Assembly (NCBI RefSeq): GCF_964021845.1
Contig: NZ_CAXHZC010000005.1
Location: 310,001 to 374,000 of the forward strand
Length of the DNA stretch: 64,000 nt
Source of the DNA: Arcticibacterium sp964021845
GTDB taxonomy: Bacteria > Bacteroidota > Bacteroidia > Cytophagales > Spirosomataceae
Direction: 5' to 3'
The stretch's first letter is position 1; each line of letters begins with the position of its first letter. Of this stretch, positions 25,308-34,563 are shown piece after piece. The position numbers were made by a program, and so were the translations under genes. Under the pieces are notes generated by a model. It did no database searches, was not told where the DNA came from, and worked only from the letters and a program-made list of their open reading frames with translations.

Positions 25308-27209
25308 TTACGAAACTTCAATAGCTATGGTCAGTTCTTTTGTGCCCTGCTCAAAGTAGGCAATTATTGGCACTGCTTCCATTCCAGGCACCATGTTGAA
25401 GGTTCTTCCTTTAGGCGTTTCTTTAATTTTTAAGGGAACACTTGACTTAATACTTACTAAACCTTCAGGCTTTTGAATAGTAATAAGACTAGCATTTGGC
25501 TGTTTTACAGCCTCTCCATTTTGAGATATAATTGGGAGAACAAATGCCGTTTGTTCTTTAATATTCTGTCTTGTTTTGGCCGAAATTGACAAGCTGTCCT
25601 CTGAACATTCGTAAGAGAGTTCAAAGTCTGATGCAGTACCTTTTATTACCTCGTTTGATTCATTTTTAAGCTGAGAAATGGCATTTAGTTTAATTTCATT
25701 ATTGACGTCTTCTGTTTTTATGGTAGCGGCCCTATCAAAAATATTAGAATACCATACCTCGTCTTTAAAGGTTTCTACACGTGGTGTAAGTGCAAAATCT
25801 TCACCCGGGTTTGGTTGTTGATTATAGACTTCTACTAATTTATAAATAGCCATACTGGCCGCCACGAGTAGGCCAACTTTATTATGATACAACACCGATA
25901 AAGCTCCACCTGTAGCCTGACGGTAATGGCCATCTTTATAAATGGCATCATAGGCAGTGACTGTTCCTCGCCAATTACCACGAGCAAAAAGGGAAGTGTC
26001 AAGCTCTGGAAAGTGCTTTACTCCATTTGCTAGCGTCCTTGGTAGGGGCGTTCTTGTGTTTATTTCAGGAAGTTCGTCCCATCTATCCAGCATAGCTGCT
26101 AGGTTTTTGGCGTGTGCAAAAGTGTGATGAATACAAGGCTTAATCCTATGCGAAACATAGTGAATACCACCATGCAGTAAACCATCTGTGGTGCATCGTT
26201 TAAGTAGTTCTGTGTTTTTTACCGCAGCAGTACCAAATGCTGGGTTTTTGTGAGCCATCATACCAAATGCAGGCTGGCAGCCATCTGCAGTTCTGCTTCC
26301 CCAGTAAGTCCATTTAAATTGACGCGTACCCCAACTGTTGTCCCAACCTCCGTCAGGAAGCATGAATTCTAGGTGACCGTTAAGCGATTTGGTAAGCAGT
26401 GTTAAGAGGTCTTCATCGTTTTCATGAAGAGCATACATTACCAAACTATTTAAAGATTCCTCTACATTATAGCCTAAATCTACAGCATTTAACCCTTTCT
26501 CGCTTAATTTATCACTAGGTTTTCCTTCCCCATATAGTAGGTAGTTTGGCGTGGTGAAAAATGCCTTCACTTCTTCCGCAAATTCTTTACTTCGTGCTAT
26601 ATAAGTATCGTTTTTAAGCACCCTGCCTATAAGGTTAAGGCCATAAACAGCGGTAGCAGGATAATTAATATTAGTAAATGAAATTGTAAATTTTTCATAA
26701 ATAAATTCAGCAGCATGCTGCAAACGTTCCATCCACTTTTCACGCCTGACGTCGTCAAGTAAATTACCATGATAATGAAGAGCTTCTGCTAGTGCTATCG
26801 CACCAAAAATAGTAATACCGTTCCATGATTTAGGGTCTAAAGTGTTTGTCCAGCTGCCGTCAGGCAGTGTTACTATTTCAGCCCATTCTAAAGCTGCAAT
26901 ACCGGCATCTAAGTACTTCTTTTCACCCGTGGCGGTGGCCATATGAAAGAAAGGGTATACAGCATCCATACTTCTACCATGAATGGTTTCGCATGCTGGA
27001 CATTCCAACATACCATGTACTTTAGCATCAGATGGGTTATTTACTTGATGTTTAATCATGCCATCACACCATTCTTTTAAAAGGTCTTCTGCAAGTTTTT
27101 TAAAAGCTAATGAGTTCGATTCGTCTGTTTGCGAATTGCACCCAATAAGTGGGAAACTCAAGCCAATAGCTGCCAAGGTAGAGCGTTGGATAAATTCTTT
27201 ACGGTTCAT
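25308..27209 (-). CDS. Unrecognised all-helical lipoprotein, possible glycan-active enzyme
   Basis: The protein has 633 residues from the ATG at 27209; a longer frame starts with TTG at 27227. The N-terminus is a lipoprotein signal with a Tat-like NRKEFIQRS stretch and Cys near residue 24 (FPLIGCNSQ). Residues about 30-430 are helical repeats with aromatic-rich loops such as LECPACETIHGRSMDAVY, LPDGSWTNTLDPKSWNG and LPDGGWDNSWGTRQFKWTYW, the look of an alpha/alpha-toroid glycan lyase or hydrolase. The C-terminal 150 residues look beta-rich. Candidate catalytic residues include His in GGIHYVSHR and HHTFAHAKN. It is directly upstream of an iduronate-2-sulfatase-like gene. Function is inferred only from fold and context; the enzyme family is not identified. 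Confidence 0.6.
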   Translation of the reverse strand: MNRKEFIQRSTLAAIGLSFPLIGCNSQTDESNSLAFKKLAEDLLKEWCDGMIKHQVNNPSDAKVHGMLECPACETIHGRSMDAVYPFFHMATATGEKKYLDAGIAALEWAEIVTLPDGSWTNTLDPKSWNGITIFGAIALAEALHYHGNLLDDVRREKWMERLQHAAEFIYEKFTISFTNINYPATAVYGLNLIGRVLKNDTYIARSKEFAEEVKAFFTTPNYLLYGEGKPSDKLSEKGLNAVDLGYNVEESLNSLVMYALHENDEDLLTLLTKSLNGHLEFMLPDGGWDNSWGTRQFKWTYWGSRTADGCQPAFGMMAHKNPAFGTAAVKNTELLKRCTTDGLLHGGIHYVSHRIKPCIHHTFAHAKNLAAMLDRWDELPEINTRTPLPRTLANGVKHFPELDTSLFARGNWRGTVTAYDAIYKDGHYRQATGGALSVLYHNKVGLLVAASMAIYKLVEVYNQQPNPGEDFALTPRVETFKDEVWYSNIFDRAATIKTEDVNNEIKLNAISQLKNESNEVIKGTASDFELSYECSEDSLSISAKTRQNIKEQTAFVLPIISQNGEAVKQPNASLITIQKPEGLVSIKSSVPLKIKETPKGRTFNMVPGMEAVPIIAYFEQGTKELTIAIEVS

Positions 27210-27459
27210 TATATTCAGATATTTCAATAGGTTGTAAAATAGCTAGAGATAGACTATCCAAATTTGGAAATTCTGGCTTTTAACTCCATCCTAAGCTATC
27301 CTAAACTGTCCAATGCTGTCTTTTTGAATATTTCCGCTAGAGATTATTGGCCTATTCTATCAATTTTCAGAACAAGTTTTGTGTTTTCCCATAATTGGCT
27401 GAAAAGTAAAGCTTTATAAGAACGTATAAAGTTATCTTAAGAAATGTAGCATGGTATAC

Positions 27460-27557
27460 GTCGGGAACGTCCAACGCTACGCCCGACCTGACATTTGATG
27501 TGCTTGTGCGTCTGAAACCCACCGTTAGTTTGGGCGAAGCCCCTGCCGGTCGGCAGG
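27460..27557. repeat. GC-rich structured intergenic element
   Basis: In an AT-rich genome this stretch is clearly GC-rich and contains nested inverted repeats: GTCGGG (27460-27465) with CCCGAC (27482-27487), GCTACGCCC (27476-27484) with GGGCGAAGC (27532-27540, one mismatch), and CCTGCCG with CGGCAGG (27542-27557, perfect, two-base loop). The first two share bases, so they are alternative folds. It lies between two unrelated genes, with no open frame of note. It looks like a dispersed repeat or an RNA element. Confidence 0.5.
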
Positions 27558-27600
27558 CTGGGAGAACAGTCCTTTTTGAAGTTTAGTTATTTCACTACCC

Positions 27601-28269
27601 CTAAATCACCCCCTCTAAAACCTCCCAAACATTTTTGGCCAATATTTTATGCCCCTCTAGAGTTGGGTGAATGCCGTCTGATTGGTTTAGAGAAGGAACT
27701 CCGCCTACACCGTCTAGTAGGAAAGGAATCAATTTGACGTCGTTTACTTTAGCTAAATCTGTCCAGATATTTTTAAATTCTGCGGTGTAGTCTTGACCCA
27801 TGTTTGGTGGAATTTGCATACCTGCTAAAACTATTTTTGTGTCTGGGTTTTTCTCCCAAACTAGGTCTATTATTGCCTGCAAATTAGCCTTAGTTTCTTT
27901 TAATGGAATTCCTCTTAATCCGTCGTTTGCACCTAGTTCTAATACAAAAACATCTATTTTTTGATTTAGCACCCAGTCTAACCTTGATAAACCTCCTGAC
28001 GTGGTTTCTCCACTTAATCCAGCATTGATAACGCTGTAACCTAGGTCTAAAGAGTCTAAAGTCTTTTGAATAATGGCCGGAAAAGCACCGTCCATACCTA
28101 CTCCATAGCCAGCCGTCAAACTATTTCCAAAAAACAGTATGGATTTGGAATTTTTCTCTTCTTCCATCATGTTCTCTTCCTGAACATTTTCTGAAGTTTC
28201 CGCTGTATTCTCATTTGAGCCGCAGGCGATTAAAACTAGAGCAAAGAAAAATAATGGAAGCTTATTCAT
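27601..28269 (-). CDS. tesA: Arylesterase, SGNH/GDSL hydrolase of the TesA type
   Basis: This 222-residue secreted lipoprotein (Cys16 in VLIACGSNE) has an acidic linker, then the SGNH hydrolase blocks: block I FFGNSLTAGYG with the nucleophile Ser, GLSGETTSGG with Gly, ELGANDGLRG with Asn, and the C-terminal DGIHPTLEGH with the catalytic Asp and His. It hydrolyses ester bonds, as thioesterase I/lysophospholipase L1 does in other bacteria. It is divergent from a LolD/YbbA-type ATPase with only 28 bases between starts, the same arrangement as tesA-ybbA-ybbP in Escherichia coli. Confidence 0.88.
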   Translation of the reverse strand: MNKLPLFFFALVLIACGSNENTAETSENVQEENMMEEEKNSKSILFFGNSLTAGYGVGMDGAFPAIIQKTLDSLDLGYSVINAGLSGETTSGGLSRLDWVLNQKIDVFVLELGANDGLRGIPLKETKANLQAIIDLVWEKNPDTKIVLAGMQIPPNMGQDYTAEFKNIWTDLAKVNDVKLIPFLLDGVGGVPSLNQSDGIHPTLEGHKILAKNVWEVLEGVI

Positions 28270-28297
28270 TTAGAAGGTCGATTTTGAATTACAAATT

Positions 28298-28987
28298 ATG
28301 ACAAAAATATTAAAGGTTAGCCAGCTTGGGAAATCATATAACAGCGGCTCAAAGACTCTAACAGTATTAAATGATATTTCGTTTGAAGTAACGGCAGGTG
28401 CTACCTTTTCCATAGTAGGGCCATCAGGCAGCGGAAAAACTACGCTGTTAGGTCTTTGTGCAGGTTTAGACAAAGCAGGCACGGGAAGCGTGGAGCTTTG
28501 CGGCAAAGCCTTAGAAAGCCTAGATGAAGACCAAAGAGCTTTATTAAGAAACGAGGAAGTAGGTTTTATTTTCCAAGATTTTCAATTGTTACCCACACTC
28601 ACCGCTTTAGAAAATGTATCAGTCCCATTAGAACTGCAAGGTGCTAAAGAAGCAAGCGAGCGAGCCAAAGAGCTTTTAGAGAAAGTAGGTTTAGGAGATA
28701 GAGTGCATCATTATCCGTCACAGCTTTCTGGCGGGGAGCAACAGCGAGTAGCCTTAGCCAGAGCTTTTTCAACCAAACCATCTATATTATTTGCAGATGA
28801 ACCAACAGGGAACCTTGACGAAGAAACCGGGGAGAAGGTGGTAAAACTGCTTTTTGAGCTGAATAAAGAGGCGGGAACAACTTTGGTAATTGTAACCCAT
28901 GATTTAGAATTAGCTAAAAGGACACAGCAGGTCTTGCGACTAAAAGGCGGTAAAATTTTATCAAACGAAACTAATTCAGTAGCCTAA
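28298..28987 (+). CDS. ybbA: ABC transporter ATP-binding protein, YbbA/LolD type
   Basis: The 229-residue ATPase has Walker A GPSGSGKTTLLG, Q-loop EVGFIFQDFQL, signature LSGGEQQRVALARAF, Walker B ILFADEPTGNLD and switch His in VIVTHD, all intact. It belongs to the MacB/LolD/YbbA group that drives FtsX-type permeases. Its stop overlaps the ATG of the permease gene (TAATG), which indicates coupled translation. The promoter must lie within the 28-base gap or inside tesA. Confidence 0.93.
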   Translation: MTKILKVSQLGKSYNSGSKTLTVLNDISFEVTAGATFSIVGPSGSGKTTLLGLCAGLDKAGTGSVELCGKALESLDEDQRALLRNEEVGFIFQDFQLLPTLTALENVSVPLELQGAKEASERAKELLEKVGLGDRVHHYPSQLSGGEQQRVALARAFSTKPSILFADEPTGNLDEETGEKVVKLLFELNKEAGTTLVIVTHDLELAKRTQQVLRLKGGKILSNETNSVA

Positions 28988-31524
28988 TGCAGCATTCAAA
29001 AGCAAATTTTAATTGGCTGCTAAAAATGGCTTGGCGTGATGGGAAGGCGAGTGGTAAAAGGCTGCTGCTTTTTATGGCGTCCATCATTTTGGGTATTGCT
29101 GCCGTGGTTTCTATACAGTCTTTTAGTAAAAACTTAGAGGAGAATATTGGCTTGCAGTCAAAGGCTCTCATGGGAGCAGATTATTTGATTGACAGCAAAC
29201 AAGTGCCCACAGAGAGTGTGCAGGCAATCATAGATTCCTTACAGCCCGTTGGAAATGAAGTTAGTTTTGCCTCTATGGCCGCTTTTCCTGGAAAGTCTGC
29301 CAATAAACTGGTGCAAGTAAGAGGAATAGGTGGAGGTTTTCCTATTTATGGAGAACTGGAAACTGTGCCAGCTTCCGCCGCTAAGGCTTATCAAAGTGGA
29401 AACGGGGCTTTGGTAGATGCTACGGTAATGCTTCAGTTTGGTTTAGAAGTAGGGGATAGCGTTAAAGTGGGGAATAGCACTTTCCCAATTATCGGCACGC
29501 TAAAATCTGCTCCTGGGAGCAATGTTTTTTCTACCACCATGGCACCCCCTGTGGTTTTGCCTTATGAGGCTATGGAAAAGACTGGTTTGCTGCAGTTAGG
29601 AAGCCGTGTAACTTATAACTATTATTTCAAAGCAGCTCCAGAACTGGATATTGACGCTTTAGATGATGCTGTAGACCCAAGATTAGATGCAGAAAATGCC
29701 GATTTTGATTCGCATACTTCTGTAAGTGAACGTTTGGGGAGAAACTATGAGAATTTTGCTAAGTTCTTAAACTTAGTGGCTTTTATTGCTCTATTATTGG
29801 GCTGTGTAGGAATAGCTAGTTCTGTGCATATATATATCAAAGAAAAACTAAGAGCGGTAGCTGTTTTAAAATGTATAGGTGCTACCAGAAGGCAGTCTTT
29901 CTTGATTTACCTAATCCAAATAGCAGGCTTGGGTTTACTAGGTGGTATTTTAGGTACCTTGGCAGGTTTGGGCTTGCAGGCCTTGTTCCCATTGTTTATT
30001 CAAGATTTATTGCCCTTTGATGTGGAGATTAGTATAAGCATTCAGCCTATTATTATGGGCTTGCTTTTGGGTGTGTTTATGTCGGTGCTTTTTGCATTGC
30101 TTCCCTTATTGAAAACTTGGTTTGTGTCTCCTCTACAGGTTTTACGGGTGCAAGAAGAGGATAGTTCTGAAAGTAGAAATGCAAGTGGATTGGTGCTTTT
30201 GGCTATTGTCGTTTTTATCTTTCTGTTTTCCTTGTGGTTTCTTGAAAGTTGGAAATATGCCCTAGGTTTTGTAGGAGGAATTTTGGTGACTTTCTCTATC
30301 CTAGCAGCGGTCTCTTATTTATTTATGCAAGGCATTAAAAAGTATTTTCCTCATTCTTGGGGTTTTACGGCACGCCAAAGTTTATTGAATTTGTTCAGGC
30401 CAAATAACCAAACCATGGTTTTGATTTTGGCAATTGGTGTTGGTAGCTTTTTGATTAGCACACTTTACTTTTCTAAAGATATTTTGCTTGCTAAAACCTC
30501 GTTAGAAAATAGTGCTGATAGTCCTAACATGATTTTGTTGGACATTCAGAATAATCAAAAGGCGGAGGTGGCTGATGCCATCAAAAACAAAGAACTTCAA
30601 GTAATTGATAATATCCCGATTATCACCATGCGAGTGCACAGCATCAATGGCGTTTCGGCAGACATTATTAGAGAAGATACTATTTCAAAAAGAGGGAAAT
30701 GGATAGTAAACCATGAGTTTAGAACTACTTACAGAGATTCGCTGATTGCTTCAGAATCAATGGCATCAGGAGAATGGCCTATCAAAAGAGCGGGCAATGG
30801 ATTAATTCCGATTTCGGTTTCTGATAATTTAGCCAAGGATGCTCATTTGGCGGTTGGCGATACGGTCGTTTTCAATGTGCAGGGCGTTTTGATGAATACC
30901 TATGTCGGCGGAGTTCGAACGGTAGATTGGCAAAGAATGCAGCTAAACTTTTCAGTGGTTTTTCCTTCTGGTATTTTAGAAAACGCCCCTCAGTTTACGG
31001 TAATGAGTACAAATGCTCCTGACGAGCAGGTTTCAGCCAAGCTTCAGCAGGAATTGGTTTCTAACTTTCCGAATGTAACCATCTTAGATTTAAGACAAGT
31101 TTTGGATACCGTGCAGGGCATTCTAGACAAGATATCTTGGGTGATTAACTTCATGGCATTTTTCAGTATTCTGACAGGTATTATAGTCTTGATTGGTTCT
31201 GTGAGAACGAGCAAATACCAACGAATTAAGGAAAGTGTTTTATTAAGAACTTTAGGTGCAAAGAGCAAGCAGATTTTGAAAATAACAGCCTTAGAATACT
31301 TATATCTAGGGGTTTTAGGAACTGGAATTGGGATTTTCTTATCTTTAGTAGCTAGTCAATTATTAGCCATTTTTGTTTTTAAAGCAGCCTTTGTGCCATC
31401 ATTAGTACCGTTTTTGGTTTTGCTTCCAGGAATTACGGGTATTGTATTATTAATAGGATTAAGCAACAGCAGAAGTGTTTTAAATAGCCCACCGCTAGAG
31501 GTCTTAAGAAAAGAAGCAGGTTGA
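28987..31524 (+). CDS. ybbP: FtsX-family ABC permease, YbbP type
   Basis: The 845-residue inner membrane permease has two FtsX halves. It has an N-terminal membrane helix (about 25-45), a long periplasmic region (about 50-255), three membrane helices (about 258-370) with the ERLGRNYENFAKFLNLV lead-in, two central helices (about 400-440), a second periplasmic domain (about 495-710) and three C-terminal helices (about 720-835) ending GLSNSRSVLNSPPLEVLRKE. Ten-helix permeases of this kind pair with YbbA and resemble lipoprotein or substrate-extruding systems; the transported molecule is not known. Confidence 0.9.
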   Translation: MQHSKANFNWLLKMAWRDGKASGKRLLLFMASIILGIAAVVSIQSFSKNLEENIGLQSKALMGADYLIDSKQVPTESVQAIIDSLQPVGNEVSFASMAAFPGKSANKLVQVRGIGGGFPIYGELETVPASAAKAYQSGNGALVDATVMLQFGLEVGDSVKVGNSTFPIIGTLKSAPGSNVFSTTMAPPVVLPYEAMEKTGLLQLGSRVTYNYYFKAAPELDIDALDDAVDPRLDAENADFDSHTSVSERLGRNYENFAKFLNLVAFIALLLGCVGIASSVHIYIKEKLRAVAVLKCIGATRRQSFLIYLIQIAGLGLLGGILGTLAGLGLQALFPLFIQDLLPFDVEISISIQPIIMGLLLGVFMSVLFALLPLLKTWFVSPLQVLRVQEEDSSESRNASGLVLLAIVVFIFLFSLWFLESWKYALGFVGGILVTFSILAAVSYLFMQGIKKYFPHSWGFTARQSLLNLFRPNNQTMVLILAIGVGSFLISTLYFSKDILLAKTSLENSADSPNMILLDIQNNQKAEVADAIKNKELQVIDNIPIITMRVHSINGVSADIIREDTISKRGKWIVNHEFRTTYRDSLIASESMASGEWPIKRAGNGLIPISVSDNLAKDAHLAVGDTVVFNVQGVLMNTYVGGVRTVDWQRMQLNFSVVFPSGILENAPQFTVMSTNAPDEQVSAKLQQELVSNFPNVTILDLRQVLDTVQGILDKISWVINFMAFFSILTGIIVLIGSVRTSKYQRIKESVLLRTLGAKSKQILKITALEYLYLGVLGTGIGIFLSLVASQLLAIFVFKAAFVPSLVPFLVLLPGITGIVLLIGLSNSRSVLNSPPLEVLRKEAG

Positions 31525-31590
31525 ATAAAATTTAATGTTGGGCTCGTAGGCCTATTTTCATACTTTCTTAAAAGGAGTTGAATGTTAGAA

Positions 31591-32796
31591 TTATCGCAGC
31601 ATATTATAACCTAAAACTATAGAGAGTGCTTTATATTCTGATGGCCAATCAGGGTATAGTTTGGTAATACTTCTCTTGGTACGATACTGTAGTTCTATAC
31701 TAAGATTATTATTGTGTTTGAAGCCTAAGCCAAATACAAAGTTCTCTTTTGAATTGATGTTTAGAGTGGGACCAGGCGAAAAGGTAATATCTGACTTAAA
31801 AGGAAAGTCATAAACGAATAGAACATTAGTGAACACTTGGTTCTTTTCGTTTAGGAAAAAATAGTGTCTAATACCTGCAGGTAATTCTATTGATTTATAA
31901 TTCACCTCGGAAGAGTAAGACATAGCCTCTGATTCTTCAATAGCACTAAAAGATTGGAACGTCGGTTCTACCAAAATGGCCCATTTGTCTTTATTAAATG
32001 GTAGAATGAATTCAGCTTCAGCTCCTATTCTTAAACTTAGTTTTGTGCCATAATCAACGTTATAATTGGTAGAGAAAGTGTTTCGGAGAATATATGAAGT
32101 ACTATTAAGTCCTGGTCTAATATTAAGGTTAAAAACCTTTCTCACTTCTTTCGAATTGTAATTAGTGATATCAGTATTTTGACAGTTGTTATACTTTACA
32201 AAAAGGTTTATCAAATCGTCTTTGGAGTATTTAAGGTTTTCAAATTGTCTTTGATCAATATTGGAACATCTAAGATGTATATATAGCTGCTGTCTGTACT
32301 TATTGTTTATTAAAATGTGTTTCGCATTTTCTTGGTAATTTCTATATCGCTTGTAAATGAGCGGCTCTATTTGTCCTTCATTAGGGTTAAAAAAGTATCG
32401 TCTTTGGTTTCCTTTCTCATAAAAAAATAAGGAAGTTTTTCCTTCTACTAAAACTTTCAAAAATTGGTTCTCATTTTTGAAGTCAGGTTCTTTTTTGTTT
32501 GAGAGGTGGTTTATGTCATCGCTTGATTGATCAATGTTTACATTGGTTCTTACATATTTGGATATCCCTTCTACACTAAACTCAGAAGCATTCTCAATTT
32601 TTATTATTTGACTTGTTGCATTTTCTGAAAGCTTAAATTCAATTTCGGTTGGATTATTTTTCCAATCAAGGTCTTTTATTAATCCAGTTATTTTTTGATT
32701 GTCATTAGTAATGTAGTAGCCTTTTTCAAAAGAAATTTGAGCATTTCCAGTTATTGAAAAAAGTAGTAATGAAAGCAAAATAAGAAGCTTTTTCAT
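31591..32796 (-). CDS. Outer membrane beta-barrel protein of unknown function
   Basis: The 401-residue protein has a signal peptide (cut after about residue 19, GNAQ). The N-terminal half (about 20-200) contains the GYYITNDNQKITGLIK start seen in a Bacteroidota family of unknown function. The C-terminal half (about 215-401) shows amphipathic strands of an eight- to ten-stranded barrel, ending LSIVLGYNMLR. The local role is unknown. It is a single-gene unit, convergent with ybbP. Confidence 0.7.
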   Translation of the reverse strand: MKKLLILLSLLLFSITGNAQISFEKGYYITNDNQKITGLIKDLDWKNNPTEIEFKLSENATSQIIKIENASEFSVEGISKYVRTNVNIDQSSDDINHLSNKKEPDFKNENQFLKVLVEGKTSLFFYEKGNQRRYFFNPNEGQIEPLIYKRYRNYQENAKHILINNKYRQQLYIHLRCSNIDQRQFENLKYSKDDLINLFVKYNNCQNTDITNYNSKEVRKVFNLNIRPGLNSTSYILRNTFSTNYNVDYGTKLSLRIGAEAEFILPFNKDKWAILVEPTFQSFSAIEESEAMSYSSEVNYKSIELPAGIRHYFFLNEKNQVFTNVLFVYDFPFKSDITFSPGPTLNINSKENFVFGLGFKHNNNLSIELQYRTKRSITKLYPDWPSEYKALSIVLGYNMLR

Positions 32797-33097
32797 TAGT
32801 TGTGTTTAGTGTTTTGTAACAGACAGATTTTGTATCGAAGATAGTAGTTTTGGTTTACAAAAATGAAGCCTGCCTTACTGGTAGAAGTTTTTGCGTATGC
32901 GAAAGCTCTTTTTTTAGCGACTTGTTTAATTCTTATAAGCTTATGGGAAAGAAAATAGACGCTTAGGTGGATGTTTGACTTGTTGTGTGTTTATATACTA
33001 GGTGACTTATGAAACTTAGCTTTAAGGCCAAAATAAGATAAGAGACGGTTTTGATACTTCCTGAAAGTGAAGCTAAATCCGTCTCTTAATCTATGTG
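32797..33097. other. Non-coding gap containing a large inverted repeat
   Basis: No gene was recognised. TAAGAGACGG (33039-33048) and CCGTCTCTTA (33079-33088) are perfect complements around a 30-base loop, and the loop itself can form a small CTTC/GAAG stem. It lies just past the DUF1569 gene stop and may act as its transcript end, although no T-run is present. Confidence 0.55.
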
Positions 33098-33541
33098 TTA
33101 AACCCCAAATTGTCTCAAATGGTGGTCGGTGTGTTTATAAACAAAAACACCAATTTGCTCCTTATTCATTTTACCAAAGAAAGGGTGCACAAAACTTTCC
33201 GTAGTGAAGGAATTATAGCTTTCTAAAAGGTCAATCCATTTGGCTTGCTCGGCTTTAAAATTGCCCGAACCTTTTACTACCATGGCAGGGTGTGTAGGTT
33301 GATTTCTCTTAACAGGACTGTCGTCTTTTAAAATGCCTTTTAAGGCCATTGGGCCAAATAATCGGCCTATGAAGAGTCTTTTGTAAGTCTTTTTTCCAAG
33401 GAACATTTCTTCACCTAAAGAGCCGTGTTTTAACATTTGATAGACGTTCATTTTGCCCCAAAGGTTTTGGTTTTCTGCGGTTAAATTATTGATTCTTTGA
33501 ATCAGTTCCTTACGTGTATTCGTATCAAAAATCGTTTTCAT
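33098..33541 (-). CDS. DUF1569 family protein (DinB-like fold)
   Basis: The 147-residue protein matches the DUF1569 family: the KMNVYQMLKHGSLGEEMF start, the HPFFGKMNKEQIGVFVYKHTDHHLRQFG end, and conserved His residues that would bind a metal in a DinB-like four-helix bundle. There is no signal peptide. It lies 12 bases downstream of the YciI-like gene, so the two are probably co-transcribed. Activity is unknown; related proteins act with thiols. Confidence 0.75.
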   Translation of the reverse strand: MKTIFDTNTRKELIQRINNLTAENQNLWGKMNVYQMLKHGSLGEEMFLGKKTYKRLFIGRLFGPMALKGILKDDSPVKRNQPTHPAMVVKGSGNFKAEQAKWIDLLESYNSFTTESFVHPFFGKMNKEQIGVFVYKHTDHHLRQFGV

Positions 33542-33553
33542 TTTAACTTTGTT

Positions 33554-33904
33554 TTAAATATTCATAGGAATAATATTTCTTACTTCTATAGTACCGCCCA
33601 TTAAGAGAATAGGACATTTTTTTGCCAATTGAAGAGCACGCTCTAAAGTGGGGGCTTTTAAAATCATATTGCCACTCATGCTTTCATGCTGGCAAATATT
33701 AATTTCATCCTTGATAGAGTAATCAGCCGTTATTTGTTTACCATCAAAACCTAATTGATGTGTACTTACAAGCTTGCCTTGCATAGCAATATTGGCAATG
33801 AAATCACTCCATTGTTTCTGCGTTTGGAGTAATTGCTCTGGTGAAGGTGCTGCGTGGCTTGGATTTAAGCGGAAAAGCAGCATAAATTCTTTTAACTGTT
33901 CCAT
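33554..33904 (-). CDS. YciI-related (YCII) domain protein
   Basis: This 116-residue protein has an alpha-beta barrel-like pattern typical of YCII domains: FMLLFRLNP strand, PSPEQLLQTQKQWSDFI helix, GKLVSTHQLGFDGKQI, and ATLERALQLAKKCPILL-like helix before the last strand GTIEVRNIIPM. YCII proteins are small dimeric enzymes or domains attached to ECF sigma factors. It is encoded between the Crp-type regulator upstream and DUF1569 downstream, all on the minus strand. Confidence 0.7.
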   Translation of the reverse strand: MEQLKEFMLLFRLNPSHAAPSPEQLLQTQKQWSDFIANIAMQGKLVSTHQLGFDGKQITADYSIKDEINICQHESMSGNMILKAPTLERALQLAKKCPILLMGGTIEVRNIIPMNI

Positions 33905-33981
33905 ATAGAGATTTATTAATTAATGATGAAACAAAGGTGATGTTTCAACAAATTATAAATCTTGTCATATGGCAAGAAAAC

Positions 33982-34563
33982 CTATTTGCCCGCTATTTCT
34001 TTTCTAATGCGACTTAATGAAGTGTCTGTAACGCCCAGGTAGGTGGCTATTTGTTTTAAAGACACGTTTTGTATGATGTGTGGTTTTTCTTTTAGAAGTT
34101 TCATGTATCGGTCTTTAGCCTGGTCGGCAATCATAGAAATACTATGACTTTTTAGAGCAAAGTAACTGCCCACTAAGGTGGTTCTGCCTTGTTCTCTGAA
34201 ACTTTTAATGCTATGAAATAGCTGCTGAAATGTGTCAAAATCTAACTGCCAACAAACACAATCTGAAAGAGCCTGTATATGCTCACGAGTTGGGTTTCGT
34301 AGAAAAAAAGAGGGCCAATCAATGACAATATCTCCCACTGAAAAAAAATTGGTGGTGATGTCGTTGCCTTCAGTATCTATCACATAAGAGCGAGTAAAGC
34401 CCTGCTCTATAAACCAGTAATGATTGGCTGTTTGACCTTCACGTAGTAGGAAATCGTTTTTGCTGAAAGTGATTTTTTTAAACTTAGGAATTATGGTTTC
34501 AAGCTCCTCCGAGCTAAGGTCAGCACCTTTAAAAACATTATTTAAGAAATGGTTTGGCGTCAT
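33982..34563 (-). CDS. Crp/Fnr family transcriptional regulator
   Basis: The 193-residue protein has an N-terminal cyclic-nucleotide-binding-like domain (about 20-120, with LREGQTANHYWFIEQGFTRS) and a short C-terminal helix-turn-helix (about 150-190, LKQIATYLGVTDTSLSRIRK). It lacks the Cys residues of Fnr and the cAMP-contact arginine is not evident, so the signal is unknown. Bacteroidota carry many such one-domain sensors. It lies 77 bases upstream of the YciI-like and DUF1569 genes and may control them. Confidence 0.85.
   Translation of the reverse strand: MTPNHFLNNVFKGADLSSEELETIIPKFKKITFSKNDFLLREGQTANHYWFIEQGFTRSYVIDTEGNDITTNFFSVGDIVIDWPSFFLRNPTREHIQALSDCVCWQLDFDTFQQLFHSIKSFREQGRTTLVGSYFALKSHSISMIADQAKDRYMKLLKEKPHIIQNVSLKQIATYLGVTDTSLSRIRKEIAGK

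Noticed and set aside
27474..27540. Possible integron attC recombination site
   Set aside because: GTCCAAC resembles one outer box, but the complementary arm GGGCGAAGC lies beyond the GTTAG box, the reverse of the order in attC, and GTTAGTT does not fit the consensus. It is kept only as a structured element.
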